Notes under the pieces: generated by a model
Seen by the model: only the letters and a program-made list of their open reading frames with translations
Database searches by the model: none
Told to the model about the DNA's origin: nothing
Source of the DNA: Paraburkholderia sp. FT54
Lineage (GTDB): Bacteria > Pseudomonadota > Gammaproteobacteria > Burkholderiales > Burkholderiaceae
Reading direction: 5' to 3'
Assembly: GCF_031585635.1 (NCBI RefSeq)
Contig: NZ_CP134196.1
Coordinates: 1,488,001-1,552,000, forward strand
DNA length: 64,000 nt
In this document: one piece after another, positions 17,465 through 25,299 of the stretch
Layout of the letters: each line of letters opens with the position of its first letter
Numbering within the stretch: position 1 is the stretch's first letter
Made by a program: the position numbers and the translations under genes

Positions 17465-18697
17465 CTATCCGCCGCGCGCCGCACCCGAGCCTCTGAACAC
17501 CCAGCCGTTGAACAGCGCCCCGCATAGCATCAACGCGCTGGTGATGAGAAACACCGCCTGCATGCCGAAATGCGCGCCCGCAAAGCCGCCCGCGAGCGGC
17601 CCCGCCACCTGTCCCGCGTAGTTCGCAGAGGTCGCATAGCCGAGAATGTAGCCGGCGGAGCGGTCGGGCACGCTATGCCGGATCACGCTCGTGATCGACG
17701 GCAACAGCCCGGCCAGTGCGAGTCCCATCAGAAAGCGCAGCACCACCAGTTGCCAGCCGCTCGTGACGAACGCCTGTGGCACCAGCAAGGCCGCGCACAC
17801 GGCGAGGCACGCCACAATCACCTTGGGCGTGCCAATCCGGTCGGCCAGACGCCCGACACGCGAGGCCGCCAGCACGCTGCCGAGCGCCGAGGCCGACATC
17901 ACGAAGCCCGACACCAGCGTGACGTGCCTTGCGTCGTGCACGAGTTGGCTGACATACACGGTGATGATCGGCTCGATCGACATGTTGGCGAACATCAGCA
18001 AGCCGGCGGTGAACAGCATCGCCAGCACGGGCCGCCGGTCGGGCACGCTGGCCCAGCCGGTAGGCGCATCCGTCTCGTGCGGTTGGCCGCGCGTGCGCTC
18101 GACCGGTTGCTCCTTGACGAGCAGCGTGGTCGCGATGAACGCGCAGAAGATCATCGCGCCCGCAATGAAAAACGTGTTGCGGATGCCGATCAGCGGCGGC
18201 AAGGCGCCGCCCACCAGCGGGCCGACGAGACTGCCCGCCATCACCCCCGAGGCCAGCGTGCCGAGTGCCCAGCCGGTGCGTGAGCGCGGCGTCTGCGTGG
18301 CGATCATCACGGTGGCGCCCGATGAATAGCCGCCGACCAGCCCCGCCAGAAAACGCAGCCCCACCAGTTGCCAGACATTCTGCGCGAGTCCGAGCAAGGA
18401 CATCACGACGGCCATGCCAAGGCTCGCGCGAATCAGGATCAGCTTGCGTCCGTAACGGTCGGCCATGCGCCCCCACAGCGGCGAGACTAGCGCGGCGGCG
18501 AGGAACGTCGCGCCGAACGCGACGCCGGACCATTGCACGGCGGCCGCGTCCGTATCGACGCCGAGTTGTTTCACATAGAGCGGCAGGAAGGGCAGCAGCA
18601 GGGTCATCGCGACGATGGTCGTGAACGAGCCGAACAGGCAGACATAGAGATTGCGCTGCCAGTGCGGCGCGCCGTCGGTGGGAGGGGTCGAACTCAT
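17465..18697 (-). CDS. MFS transporter, drug:H+ antiporter (DHA1/TetA-like) type
   Basis: A 410-residue inner-membrane transporter with 12 predicted helices. The motif A loop is present as SPLWGRMADRYGRKLILIRA between helices 2 and 3 and is partly repeated in the second half (SRVGRLADRIGTPK), typical of 12-helix drug exporters. Motif C-like GVMAGSLVGPLVGG lies in helix 5. The start at 18697 (MSSTPPTDG) is preferred over an upstream ATG at 18787 because the extension is not transporter-like. It is divergent from the thioesterase gene. The exported compound is unknown. Confidence 0.87.
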   Translation of the reverse strand: MSSTPPTDGAPHWQRNLYVCLFGSFTTIVAMTLLLPFLPLYVKQLGVDTDAAAVQWSGVAFGATFLAAALVSPLWGRMADRYGRKLILIRASLGMAVVMSLLGLAQNVWQLVGLRFLAGLVGGYSSGATVMIATQTPRSRTGWALGTLASGVMAGSLVGPLVGGALPPLIGIRNTFFIAGAMIFCAFIATTLLVKEQPVERTRGQPHETDAPTGWASVPDRRPVLAMLFTAGLLMFANMSIEPIITVYVSQLVHDARHVTLVSGFVMSASALGSVLAASRVGRLADRIGTPKVIVACLAVCAALLVPQAFVTSGWQLVVLRFLMGLALAGLLPSITSVIRHSVPDRSAGYILGYATSANYAGQVAGPLAGGFAGAHFGMQAVFLITSALMLCGALFNGWVFRGSGAARGG

Positions 18698-18975
18698 CGA
18701 GGCAGTTGGGTGCGGGGCGGACAGGGCTCGGGCCGCAAGCGCGGCGAAAAACCGATTGTGCCTGAGAGCGGGCAAGCGGGCCGGCAAAGCGGGCGGATCG
18801 CGGCCGATAGCGAGTGCATCGAGCCACGCACACAGGCAAGCAGACAGAGCGAGCCGACGCTGTCACGCGCCGCTCCGGCAGATGGCCAGCCGTGAACCCT
18901 GGTATGCTGACTACGCGCCATTGGCGCGCGCCCCGCGCGCCCGGCATTGCTCACCTCGAACACAAAGGCCTGTCC

Positions 18976-19371
18976 ATGTCCGACTTTCCCATCGACAACC
19001 CGTTTCTCGAATCGCTCGGCGTGCGTTTGACGCAATGGCGCGACGGTTACGCCGAACTGCTCATGCCGATCGATGCGAGCAAGCTCAATCGCCAGGGCGT
19101 GCTGCAAGGCGGCGCGATCGCCACGCTGCTCGACGCGGCGGCAGGTTATGCCGGACTCTTTGCGGCAAGCGGCGAGCCGGCACGGCATGCCTTCACGCTG
19201 TCGCTGACCACCAACTATCTCGACAAGGGACTCGGCGAATCGGTCACCGCCAAGGGTTATCTGGAGCGCGCGGGCCGCTCGATTTTCTTCTCGCGCGGCG
19301 AGGCGTGGGTGGACGGCACGCTGCTGATCGCCAGCGCGCAGGGCACGTTCAAGTATTCACGAACGGCCTGA
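18976..19371 (+). CDS. PaaI-family hotdog thioesterase
   Basis: A 131-residue hotdog-fold protein: NPFLESLGVRLTQWRDGYAEL, then the catalytic-helix signature NRQGVLQGGAIATLLDAAAGYAG (gly-rich turn with a conserved acidic residue), SLTTNYLDKG and the final FSRGEAWVDGTLLIASAQGTF strands. Family members hydrolyse acyl-CoA thioesters, often aromatic or medium-chain. No CoA-ligase or phenylacetate genes are nearby, so the substrate is open. The start ATG 18976 fits the family N-terminus. Confidence 0.88.
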   Translation: MSDFPIDNPFLESLGVRLTQWRDGYAELLMPIDASKLNRQGVLQGGAIATLLDAAAGYAGLFAASGEPARHAFTLSLTTNYLDKGLGESVTAKGYLERAGRSIFFSRGEAWVDGTLLIASAQGTFKYSRTA

Positions 19372-19397
19372 CGTGTAGCAGCCGGTCCGCACGCTCG

Positions 19398-19925
19398 TCA
19401 CAGCGCCTTGTACATGATGGTGGTCGCGTCGTACTCCTGGCTATGCGTGCCACGCGCGTAGCCCGGGATCACGCCGGCCGTCCGGTAACCCAGTCCGGTA
19501 TAGAGCGGCTCGGCGTGGTCGCCGGTGCGGGTGTCGAGCGTAAGCAGGCTGCGCTGCAAGGCATGCGCACGACGTTCGAGTTCCGTCATCAGCGCCCGCG
19601 CGATGCCTTGCCGGCGCAAGCCCGGATGGACCAGCAGCTTGCGCACCTCGGCGCGATGCCGCTGATTGGGCATCGTGTCGTAGTCCAGTTGCACGGTGCC
19701 CGCAATCGCCTCGCCGCGGCGCGCAACCAATAGCACCAGCCCGCCTGCACGCAGCGAAGAAAGCACTTTGCCGCGCCAGAACGCTTCACTCTCGCCGACG
19801 CCACACGGCATGACAAAGCCGACGCTCGCGCCGTCGTGCACACAGGCACGCAGCAGGGCGCCGAGTTCGGGAAGATGACGCACGAGGTCGTCGGCGGAGA
19901 ATGAGGTGATGGTGGTCGCGCTCAT
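19398..19925 (-). CDS. GNAT family N-acetyltransferase
   Basis: A 175-residue GNAT domain. The acetyl-CoA-binding motif A is visible as VRKLLVHPGLRRQGIARALMTELE (R-x-x-G-x-G/A pattern), followed by LLTLDTRTGDHAEPLYTGLGYRTAG, the usual motif B region ending in Tyr. It may acetylate an amine or antibiotic-like substrate, unknown here. It begins six bases after the stop of the XRE-cupin regulator, so the two are almost certainly one transcript and the regulator may control it. Confidence 0.88.
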   Translation of the reverse strand: MSATTITSFSADDLVRHLPELGALLRACVHDGASVGFVMPCGVGESEAFWRGKVLSSLRAGGLVLLVARRGEAIAGTVQLDYDTMPNQRHRAEVRKLLVHPGLRRQGIARALMTELERRAHALQRSLLTLDTRTGDHAEPLYTGLGYRTAGVIPGYARGTHSQEYDATTIMYKAL

Positions 19926-19931
19926 GCTGGC

Positions 19932-20504
19932 TCACACGATGAAGAGAATGTAGCGGGCCGCGCTGTGCGCGGGCGTCACGAAAGCGCTGGGCCCGAACAG
20001 TTGATAGCGCAGGCAGTCGCCGGGTTGCAGATCGTGGCTCTGGCCATCGACGGTGATCTGCAATTGCCCTTCGAGCAGAATCAGATGATGTTCGAGGCCG
20101 GGCCGCGGCGACGCGTCGTAAGCGATGCGCACACCCGCATCGAGTTCGCATTCCAGCGCCTCGCCGCTCAGCGCTTGCGCAGGCGGCGACACGGAGCGCC
20201 GCCGGAAGCCGACGCTCGTGTCAGTCCAGAACGGCTGGGCGTCGCGCGGCACGAGCGGCGCGAAGTCTTCCTCGACCATGTGCATGAGGCGCGACATCGG
20301 CAGGCCGTAGGCGACGCAGAGTTTGCCGAGCACGCTCGCCGTCGGGCTCACGGCGGCGTTTTCGAGGCGTGACAACGTTGCGCGGCTGACGCCGCTGAGT
20401 CTTGCGAGGTCGTCGAGCGACCAGTTGCGCTCGGCGCGCAGCGCCCGCAGACGTTGGGCGATGCGGCGGTCGATGGCGTTGTCGTCGGGGAGTGGGTTTT
20501 CCAT
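19932..20504 (-). CDS. XRE-family regulator with C-terminal cupin domain
   Basis: A 190-residue transcription factor. The N-terminal helix-turn-helix (residues ~12-67) contains WSLDDLARLSGVSRATLSRLE, and the C-terminal part (~105-188) is a cupin barrel with HHLILLEGQLQI and LQPGDCLRYQ, a small-ligand sensing domain. This architecture (SutR/PuuR-like) usually represses a neighbouring enzyme gene; the GNAT gene six bases downstream is the obvious target. The ATG lies inside a perfect inverted repeat and no ribosome-binding site precedes it, which suggests leaderless translation with autorepression. Confidence 0.88.
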   Translation of the reverse strand: MENPLPDDNAIDRRIAQRLRALRAERNWSLDDLARLSGVSRATLSRLENAAVSPTASVLGKLCVAYGLPMSRLMHMVEEDFAPLVPRDAQPFWTDTSVGFRRRSVSPPAQALSGEALECELDAGVRIAYDASPRPGLEHHLILLEGQLQITVDGQSHDLQPGDCLRYQLFGPSAFVTPAHSAARYILFIV

Positions 20505-20529
20505 ATTCGGAAAATTATCTCGAATATGG
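20501..20529 (-). promoter_or_regulatory. Perfect inverted repeat over the XRE-cupin start codon, probable operator
   Basis: CCATATTCG at 20501-20509 and CGAATATGG at 20521-20529 are perfect 9-base arms around an 11-base AT-rich spacer. The left arm includes the start codon of the XRE-cupin regulator. Position and symmetry suggest an autoregulatory operator. Confidence 0.6.
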
Positions 20530-20887
20530 AATTAGGTCAACAAGGAAAAAAACGCACGTCCATCCAACTCACGCCGGCGACTCTGCTTATTCGATTCGGG
20601 TCATGCGCAGGATCGGCGTGTCGCCACCGAGCGCGAGAACTCGCTCGATCAACGCGTCACTTACACTCGCGACCGGCGTGACTTCACGCGTGAGAATCCA
20701 CAAGACAGGCAGCGCCCGCCCGGCTCGCGTCAGACGGCCTCGCGCGTCAAGCTGTAGCGGAGATTGGTACACCTGCGCGGCCTGGCCCGTTTATCATAGT
20801 GCCCACAAACCAGAAAGCACCGCCCGGCTGTGCAGCGGTAACGCACATCATCCACGAGACCTGGCGGCTCATGCCGCGACATCATTT
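20530..20887. other. Divergent intergenic region, XRE-cupin / yceH
   Basis: No gene can be supported firmly. A 61-codon minus-strand frame (20772-20587, GTG start) encodes LPVLWILTREVTPVASVSDA and flanks, with no recognisable family and no convincing ribosome-binding site; it may be a decayed gene or chance. The stretch must also carry the promoters of the two divergent genes. Confidence 0.4.
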
Positions 20888-21592
20888 ATGAACTCCACTC
20901 CCGACGCTTCTTCCCGTCCTTCGATCCGCGCGTTGACCTTGCTTGAAGGACGCGTGCTCGGCGTGCTCGTCGAAAAGCAGCACACGGTGCCGGACAGCTA
21001 TCCGCTCTCACTCAACGCATTGACCTTGGGCTGCAACCAGAAAACCGGCCGCGCGCCGGTGATGAACGCCACCGAAGCCGAGGTGCTGACCGCCCTCGAC
21101 GGATTGAAGCGGTTGAGCCTCGTGATGGAAGGCAGCAGCAGCCGCGTGCCGCGCTTCGAGCACAATATGCATCGGGTGCTGGGGCTGCCGAGCCAGTCGG
21201 CGGCCTTGCTCACCACGTTGCTGCTGCGTGGCCCGCAAACCGCGGCTGAACTGCGCCTGAATAGCGCGCGTCTGCATGGTTTCGCCGATATCTCGTCGGT
21301 CGAGGCGTTTCTCGACGAACTCGCGGCCAACGACCCGCCACGGGTCGTGAAACTCGCGCGCACACCGGGCGAGCGCGAGAACCGCTGGACGCATCTGCTA
21401 TGCGGTGAAGTGAGCGCGAGCGAGTTGGCGCAGCCGGGTGCCGAAGACGACTCGGTGCCGTTGTCCACGTTCGAAGCGGTCAAGGCCGAACAGAAGCGTC
21501 TCGCCGATGAAGTGAGCCGTCTGCAGATCGTGGTCCGCCGCATGGCAGCGGAGTTGGGTATCGACGCCGGCGATCTCACTGCCGGCGAATGA
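20888..21592 (+). CDS. yceH: YceH family protein (UPF0502/DUF480)
   Basis: A 234-residue protein matching YceH over its length: LTLLEGRVLGVLVEKQHTVPD at the start, SLNALTLGCNQKTGR (the family signature), and LLRGPQTAAELRLNS in the second winged-helix half, then a C-terminal coiled tail (KAEQKRLADEVSRLQ). Structures in the family show two winged-helix domains, but the biological role is not established. The ATG 20888 is the only start agreeing with family length; the longer upstream frame is non-coding. Confidence 0.92.
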   Translation: MNSTPDASSRPSIRALTLLEGRVLGVLVEKQHTVPDSYPLSLNALTLGCNQKTGRAPVMNATEAEVLTALDGLKRLSLVMEGSSSRVPRFEHNMHRVLGLPSQSAALLTTLLLRGPQTAAELRLNSARLHGFADISSVEAFLDELAANDPPRVVKLARTPGERENRWTHLLCGEVSASELAQPGAEDDSVPLSTFEAVKAEQKRLADEVSRLQIVVRRMAAELGIDAGDLTAGE

Positions 21593-21601
21593 AGTTCGCG
21601 G

Positions 21602-21635
21602 CGCCTGTTGTGCGTGACGTTTCGCGCAACAGGCG
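21602..21635. terminator. Strong hairpin between convergent yceH and mipA-like genes
   Basis: Arms 21602-21614 (CGCCTGTTGTGCG) and 21623-21635 (CGCGCAACAGGCG) form a 13-base-pair stem with one wobble pair and an 8-base loop. It lies between two converging genes, where a bidirectional terminator is expected. There is no long T-run on either side. Confidence 0.6.
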
Positions 21636-21647
21636 AAGACAGCAAAC

Positions 21648-22478
21648 CTAGAACTTGTAGTTCACAGAAGCGAGCGTATTGAGTTCGAAGCGCTTTTCGG
21701 TAATCGGGCTATTCGCCGCATCATGTTCGAGCCGCCCGAACGTCGCAGCGACCGAGCCATTCCAGTGCCGGGAAAAATCATACGTCACCATCGCGTTCAG
21801 ATGAATATCGCGCACGCCGGCGCTCGTGTTGTACGCGGGCAATCCCGACGCGGCGCTTTGCTGAGCTGAAACGCCGAAGAACGTCCGCGTATACGTGCCG
21901 TTCGCCCACGTGAATCCCGGTCCTACGGAAAAGAGCCAGCCGCCCACGGGCGCCGACGCCAGGAAGTCGGTGCTGACCGTCGTTCCTTGCTGATGTCCGG
22001 CGATGTCCTGGTACAAGGCCACCGAGCCGGTGAATGCCCACCACGTATAGTCGGCGAACAGTTTCAGTTTGGGGCCGCCGTCCACATTGCCGAGGCCATG
22101 CAGGCGCGGATCGTCCGACTCCTTGCGTGACTGGAAATCGAAACTCAACGCGGCGCCCAGGTGATACGCGGGACTGCGCAACACGTTGACGCCGAGCACG
22201 TCCGGGCCTTGGGAGAAGAACCGGTCGTCGTAAGAGATATCGAGCGCGGGGAACGGAATGTAGCTCAACTGCCGCGAGCCCGGATATTTCGGTGTTATCA
22301 CGAGACCGGGGCCGACGCCGATTTTCCATTTACTGTCCGCTGCGGTGCCGGCGCTTGCATCCGTCGTGGCGCTCGAAGCGGCTTCGTCCGCGTGGGCGCT
22401 TTGCGCCACCGGAAGACCCAGCGCCGCGGTGAGCAGCGACGATGCCAGCATCGGACTCACAGGCTTGCGCGCCTTCAT
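21648..22478 (-). CDS. MipA/OmpV family outer-membrane protein
   Basis: A 276-residue protein with an N-terminal signal peptide (KARKPVSPMLASSLLTAALG, cleavage after about SAHA) and an outer-membrane beta-barrel of the MipA/OmpV type. The barrel has KWKIGVGPGLVITPKYPGS, a KLFADYTWWAFTGSV strand pair and a C-terminal FELNTLASVNYKF ending in Phe, as required for BAM insertion. MipA in E. coli scaffolds murein enzymes; OmpV-like members elsewhere are porins or adhesins. Its start codon overlaps the stop of the preceding esterase gene (ATGA), so translation is coupled. Confidence 0.9.
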   Translation of the reverse strand: MKARKPVSPMLASSLLTAALGLPVAQSAHADEAASSATTDASAGTAADSKWKIGVGPGLVITPKYPGSRQLSYIPFPALDISYDDRFFSQGPDVLGVNVLRSPAYHLGAALSFDFQSRKESDDPRLHGLGNVDGGPKLKLFADYTWWAFTGSVALYQDIAGHQQGTTVSTDFLASAPVGGWLFSVGPGFTWANGTYTRTFFGVSAQQSAASGLPAYNTSAGVRDIHLNAMVTYDFSRHWNGSVAATFGRLEHDAANSPITEKRFELNTLASVNYKF

Positions 22479-23401
22479 ACGCGCTCCTTGCCCAGCGCCG
22501 CGAGCTGTCTGAGGCGGCGCGCCAGCGCCTTCGAGACGACTGCTTGCCTGCTGTCGTCGCCGCTGTGCGCGGCTTCGCTTTCGCGTAAAAACAGTGCGGT
22601 TTCGCGCGCGACGATCTCCCGCTCGTTGTCCGATGTAATCATGTGATACGAATCGTCCAGCCAGATTGTGCGTAAGAAGGCCGCGCCGATGTGGCGGGCG
22701 ACGAAGCGGGCATTGCGCGGGCTCGAGGTTTCGTCGTCGATTGCGTGGACGATCAGGCAATCGGTCTTGATGTCGCGCACCGATGTGCGCACGGTCGACG
22801 CGAGGCGGCTCGCCTCGTGCAACGCCGGCAAGGAGATCGTCGACGGCCCGACTTCGCTGAAGTCGCTGCGCTGCATGGCACGGGCAATCTTCGCCCGGAG
22901 CGCTTCGTTGCGCAGGCCGAACGGCGCTGCTTCGCGGTAGCGCCAGCGTTTGCGCATTGGCGTGTAGTACGCCCAGTTGAGCAGGAAGCGATACCACGGG
23001 ATGGCCCAGCCGTCGTACGAGAGCGTGAGCGAAAGCAGCACGAGCGACTGCGCCTGCGGCCTGCGCTGCGCCAGCGCGAGCGCCAACGCCGCGCCGATCG
23101 ACAGGCCGCAGATCGACACGCGCGCGAAACGCGCGGCCAGCGCGTCGTACTCGCGCACGGCGGCCTCGACCCACACTTCCATTGCGGCTTCGTCGGAACC
23201 CGCGCTATAGCCGGGCAGCAGCGGCGCGCTAATGGTGAAGCCTTCCGCGTTCAGAAAGCGCGCGAGAAAACGTAATTCGAGCGGCGAGCTGGACAGGCCG
23301 TGCAACATCAGCACGGCGTGGTCGTCGCCGGCGAAGAACAGAGGTGTCGGCTGGCTCACGTCAGGCTGCTCCGATCCGCAGCACGAGAAAGTCGCCGGCA
23401 T
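22475..23401 (-). CDS. Alpha/beta hydrolase (Est30-like carboxylesterase)
   Basis: A 308-residue serine hydrolase. HGLSSSPLELRFLARFL is the oxyanion HG motif of Est30-type carboxylesterases; the nucleophile elbow is ICGLSIGAALALA, the acid Asp lies in VHAIDDETSSP and the His in DDSYHMIT. A basic C-terminal extension (KALARRLRQLAALGKERV) follows the domain. It overlaps the mipA-like gene by four bases and the upstream DUF4118 gene by 41 bases, so the three are one translationally coupled unit. A cell-envelope substrate is plausible from the company it keeps, but not shown. Confidence 0.87.
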   Translation of the reverse strand: MPATFSCCGSEQPDVSQPTPLFFAGDDHAVLMLHGLSSSPLELRFLARFLNAEGFTISAPLLPGYSAGSDEAAMEVWVEAAVREYDALAARFARVSICGLSIGAALALALAQRRPQAQSLVLLSLTLSYDGWAIPWYRFLLNWAYYTPMRKRWRYREAAPFGLRNEALRAKIARAMQRSDFSEVGPSTISLPALHEASRLASTVRTSVRDIKTDCLIVHAIDDETSSPRNARFVARHIGAAFLRTIWLDDSYHMITSDNEREIVARETALFLRESEAAHSGDDSRQAVVSKALARRLRQLAALGKERV

Positions 23402-24134
23402 GCGTCGTGAAGCGCTCGCATACGCATTCGGTCAGCTTCGAGGCGCCGTCGCCGCTTTTCATGCGCACGCGATGACTGCCCGGCCACAGTGCCTTGCTGA
23501 GCCGCTGAATGTCATCGGAATGGACTTCGGCAAAGCGCGGGCCGGGCGCAATTTCATTGGGCAAGCGCGGCGGCGCGCTTTGCGGCTTGACGTCGTCGAC
23601 CGGTTGCAATGCGTTGCGCTCGAGCGCCTGAATGAAAATAAACGTCTTGTGATGATGCGATAGATGCCGCAGCAGCCGATGCGTTTCGTCGACGGCCCGG
23701 CGCGCGAGCATGCGTTCGTTATCGTGACGCAGCAGCATTTCATAACGCGACTGCGCGACCGAGGCGATCAGTTCGGCGCGAAACTGCGAGCGCCGCAAAC
23801 GCTCGATCAGAACGATCACCAGTAGCGTGACCAGCGGATAGGAAATCAGCAGAGCCAGGTCCGCGCGATCGAATACGGCTAGATGCGCATAAGGCGGCAC
23901 GAACAGATAGTCGGCGATACACAGGCCGAGCACCATGACCGTCAATGCCGGCGCCAGTCCGAAAAAATATTCGACTAGCGATGCCGCGATACAAAACGCG
24001 GTGCCCGGCAGGAACGGGCCAATGAATGGGTGGAGCAACAGGCGCACACCGCTGGCAATCGCCAATGCGGCAGCGGCGGCAAGCCAGGCGCGCGTTCCCC
24101 GTGGTGCCCAGCGTCGGGCGTTTTGAACTTCCAT
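23361..24134 (-). CDS. DUF4118 (KdpD-like) membrane protein without kinase domain
   Basis: A 257-residue protein. Residues ~18-115 hold about four transmembrane segments of the DUF4118 type seen in KdpD sensor kinases (GPFLPGTAFCIAASLVEYFFGLAPAL, ADYLFVPPYA, LLISYPLVTLLVIVLIERLRR). A coiled region follows (SVAQSRYEMLLRHDNERMLARRAVDE), then a ~90-residue C-terminal domain without histidine-kinase boxes. It is thus a sensor-like membrane module lacking a catalytic domain. The start at 24134 (MEVQNARR) is preferred over an upstream ATG at 24212. Its 3' end overlaps the esterase gene by 41 bases. Confidence 0.75.
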   Translation of the reverse strand: MEVQNARRWAPRGTRAWLAAAAALAIASGVRLLLHPFIGPFLPGTAFCIAASLVEYFFGLAPALTVMVLGLCIADYLFVPPYAHLAVFDRADLALLISYPLVTLLVIVLIERLRRSQFRAELIASVAQSRYEMLLRHDNERMLARRAVDETHRLLRHLSHHHKTFIFIQALERNALQPVDDVKPQSAPPRLPNEIAPGPRFAEVHSDDIQRLSKALWPGSHRVRMKSGDGASKLTECVCERFTTHAGDFLVLRIGAA

Positions 24135-24526
24135 GATATTTTTTCTAGGGAGCGATTCCGCTTCCCGATTGAGTGTGGCGTGCGCATTCACGCGCAGGCC
24201 GGACAATACCATAAGCGGTCAGACGCAAAAGCGGGCAAACGTAAAATTCGTGTGCACGGGCACAAATGTCGCATTTCGATTGGCTGACAAAAATATGCGC
24301 CGGCGAAGAGGGATATTTTCAGCGCGTTGAATGATGCGGTATAGAGCTTAAGTGACGCTTAAGCACGATTGGGTGGTCCTTGCGCGGTCTTCTGTCACTG
24401 AGCTTAGAATCGCGCAAAGCGCTTTCGCATGGCAACGCGCATGGACAAAGTCACGGGCCGCCTCGTTCGGCTTTCGTAAAGTACTTGTATTGAATGTGTG
24501 TCAATTCCAGTTAAAGCCATTTACAC
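24135..24526. other. AT-richer non-coding stretch
   Basis: No gene seen. Composition is visibly less GC-rich than the surroundings (for example CAAAAATATGCG, AGGGATATTTTCAGCG and TTAAGTGACGCTTAAG, a hyphenated palindrome at about 24348-24363). It should carry the promoter of the DUF4118-esterase-mipA unit and the former promoter of the methyltransferase remnant at 24527. Confidence 0.5.
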
Positions 24527-24610
24527 ATGACACAAAACATTTACGATGATCCGGCCTTTTTCGAGAATTACAGTCAATTGGGCCGCTCGCGGAAGAATGC
24601 GAACGCCTGA
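24527..24610 (+). pseudogene. N-terminal remnant of a class I SAM-dependent methyltransferase
   Basis: A 27-codon frame encodes TQNIYDDPAFFENYSQLGRS after the initiator Met, then loses similarity (RKNANA) and stops. The beginning is the hallmark N-terminus of a UbiE/type-11 methyltransferase family whose next element should be the SAM-binding GxGxG motif; this is absent in all nearby frames. The gene therefore looks cut off by a deletion or rearrangement. The SLATT gene begins on the other strand within 70 bases of the break. Confidence 0.7.
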
Positions 24611-24676
24611 TGATGCTGCTGGTTTGCGCCACGCGTCAGCTGCGATCGGAAGGCGTGATAGGAAGGCGATTGGCGC

Positions 24677-25195
24677 TCAAGTATCGCCATTGCGATTCGG
24701 ATTCGCCGACAGCGTCCGCTGCGTGCGATAGAAGATGCGCGGCGGCACGTTGGGCGAATCCTGGGCGAGCCGATCGAGTTCGTCGCGGATCGCGGTGAGG
24801 TAGTGGCCGTCGCGCGCATCGGCATCGCCCGCGAAGATCGCTTCGAGTCTGCGGCGCACCGCGCCATAACGCGCGCCGGCCGCGCGATGTTTTTCGGCGC
24901 GCTCCGCGTAGCGCAGGAACGTCTGCAGCGCGGCGGACACCGCGGCCGTCACGCTCACGAGGCCGATGAAGATCCTGAGTTCCGGCGAGACCGCGGACAA
25001 ATTCAGCGATGCAAACACCGCCGTGCCCACGAAAGCGGTCAGGGCGGTCACCAGCCAGCCGACCTGGCGGTCGCGCGCCGCCAGCAGGTCGGCCATGTCG
25101 TAATGGCTCATCTGGGATTCGCGCGCGCGCCGGATCCATTTCAACAGAAGCTGGTTTTCGTCGACCGGCGGCTCGTAGCCTGGCAGGTTCTTCAT
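24677..25195 (-). CDS. SLATT-domain membrane protein
   Basis: A 172-residue protein of SLATT architecture: an N-terminal amphipathic stretch (LLLKWIRRARESQMSHYDMAD), two transmembrane helices (~47-68 and ~74-94; VGWLVTALTAFVGTAVFASL and FIGLVSVTAAVSAALQTFL) and a C-terminal helix with RYAERAEKHRAAGARYGAVRRRLEAI. Comparative work on conflict systems predicts SLATT proteins to be membrane-damaging effectors gated by a nucleotide-signal sensor. No partner (SLOG, nucleotidyltransferase, reverse transcriptase) is adjacent here, so it is an orphan. ATG 25195 is preferred; a GTG at 25258 would extend it by 21 residues. Confidence 0.72.
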   Translation of the reverse strand: MKNLPGYEPPVDENQLLLKWIRRARESQMSHYDMADLLAARDRQVGWLVTALTAFVGTAVFASLNLSAVSPELRIFIGLVSVTAAVSAALQTFLRYAERAEKHRAAGARYGAVRRRLEAIFAGDADARDGHYLTAIRDELDRLAQDSPNVPPRIFYRTQRTLSANPNRNGDT

Positions 25196-25299
25196 GTTGC
25201 TCGTCAGGACTGTGTGGTTGCGCAAGCTTAGCGCATGCGCCTGACGATACTGTGCCACATGAAGCCGGCGATCCGCGCGCGGCCGGGCAATTGCGGTCT

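Noticed and set aside
20587..20772. 61-codon minus-strand ORF between XRE-cupin and yceH
   Set aside because: GTG start without a good ribosome-binding site and no recognisable family; kept only as a note in the intergenic entry.
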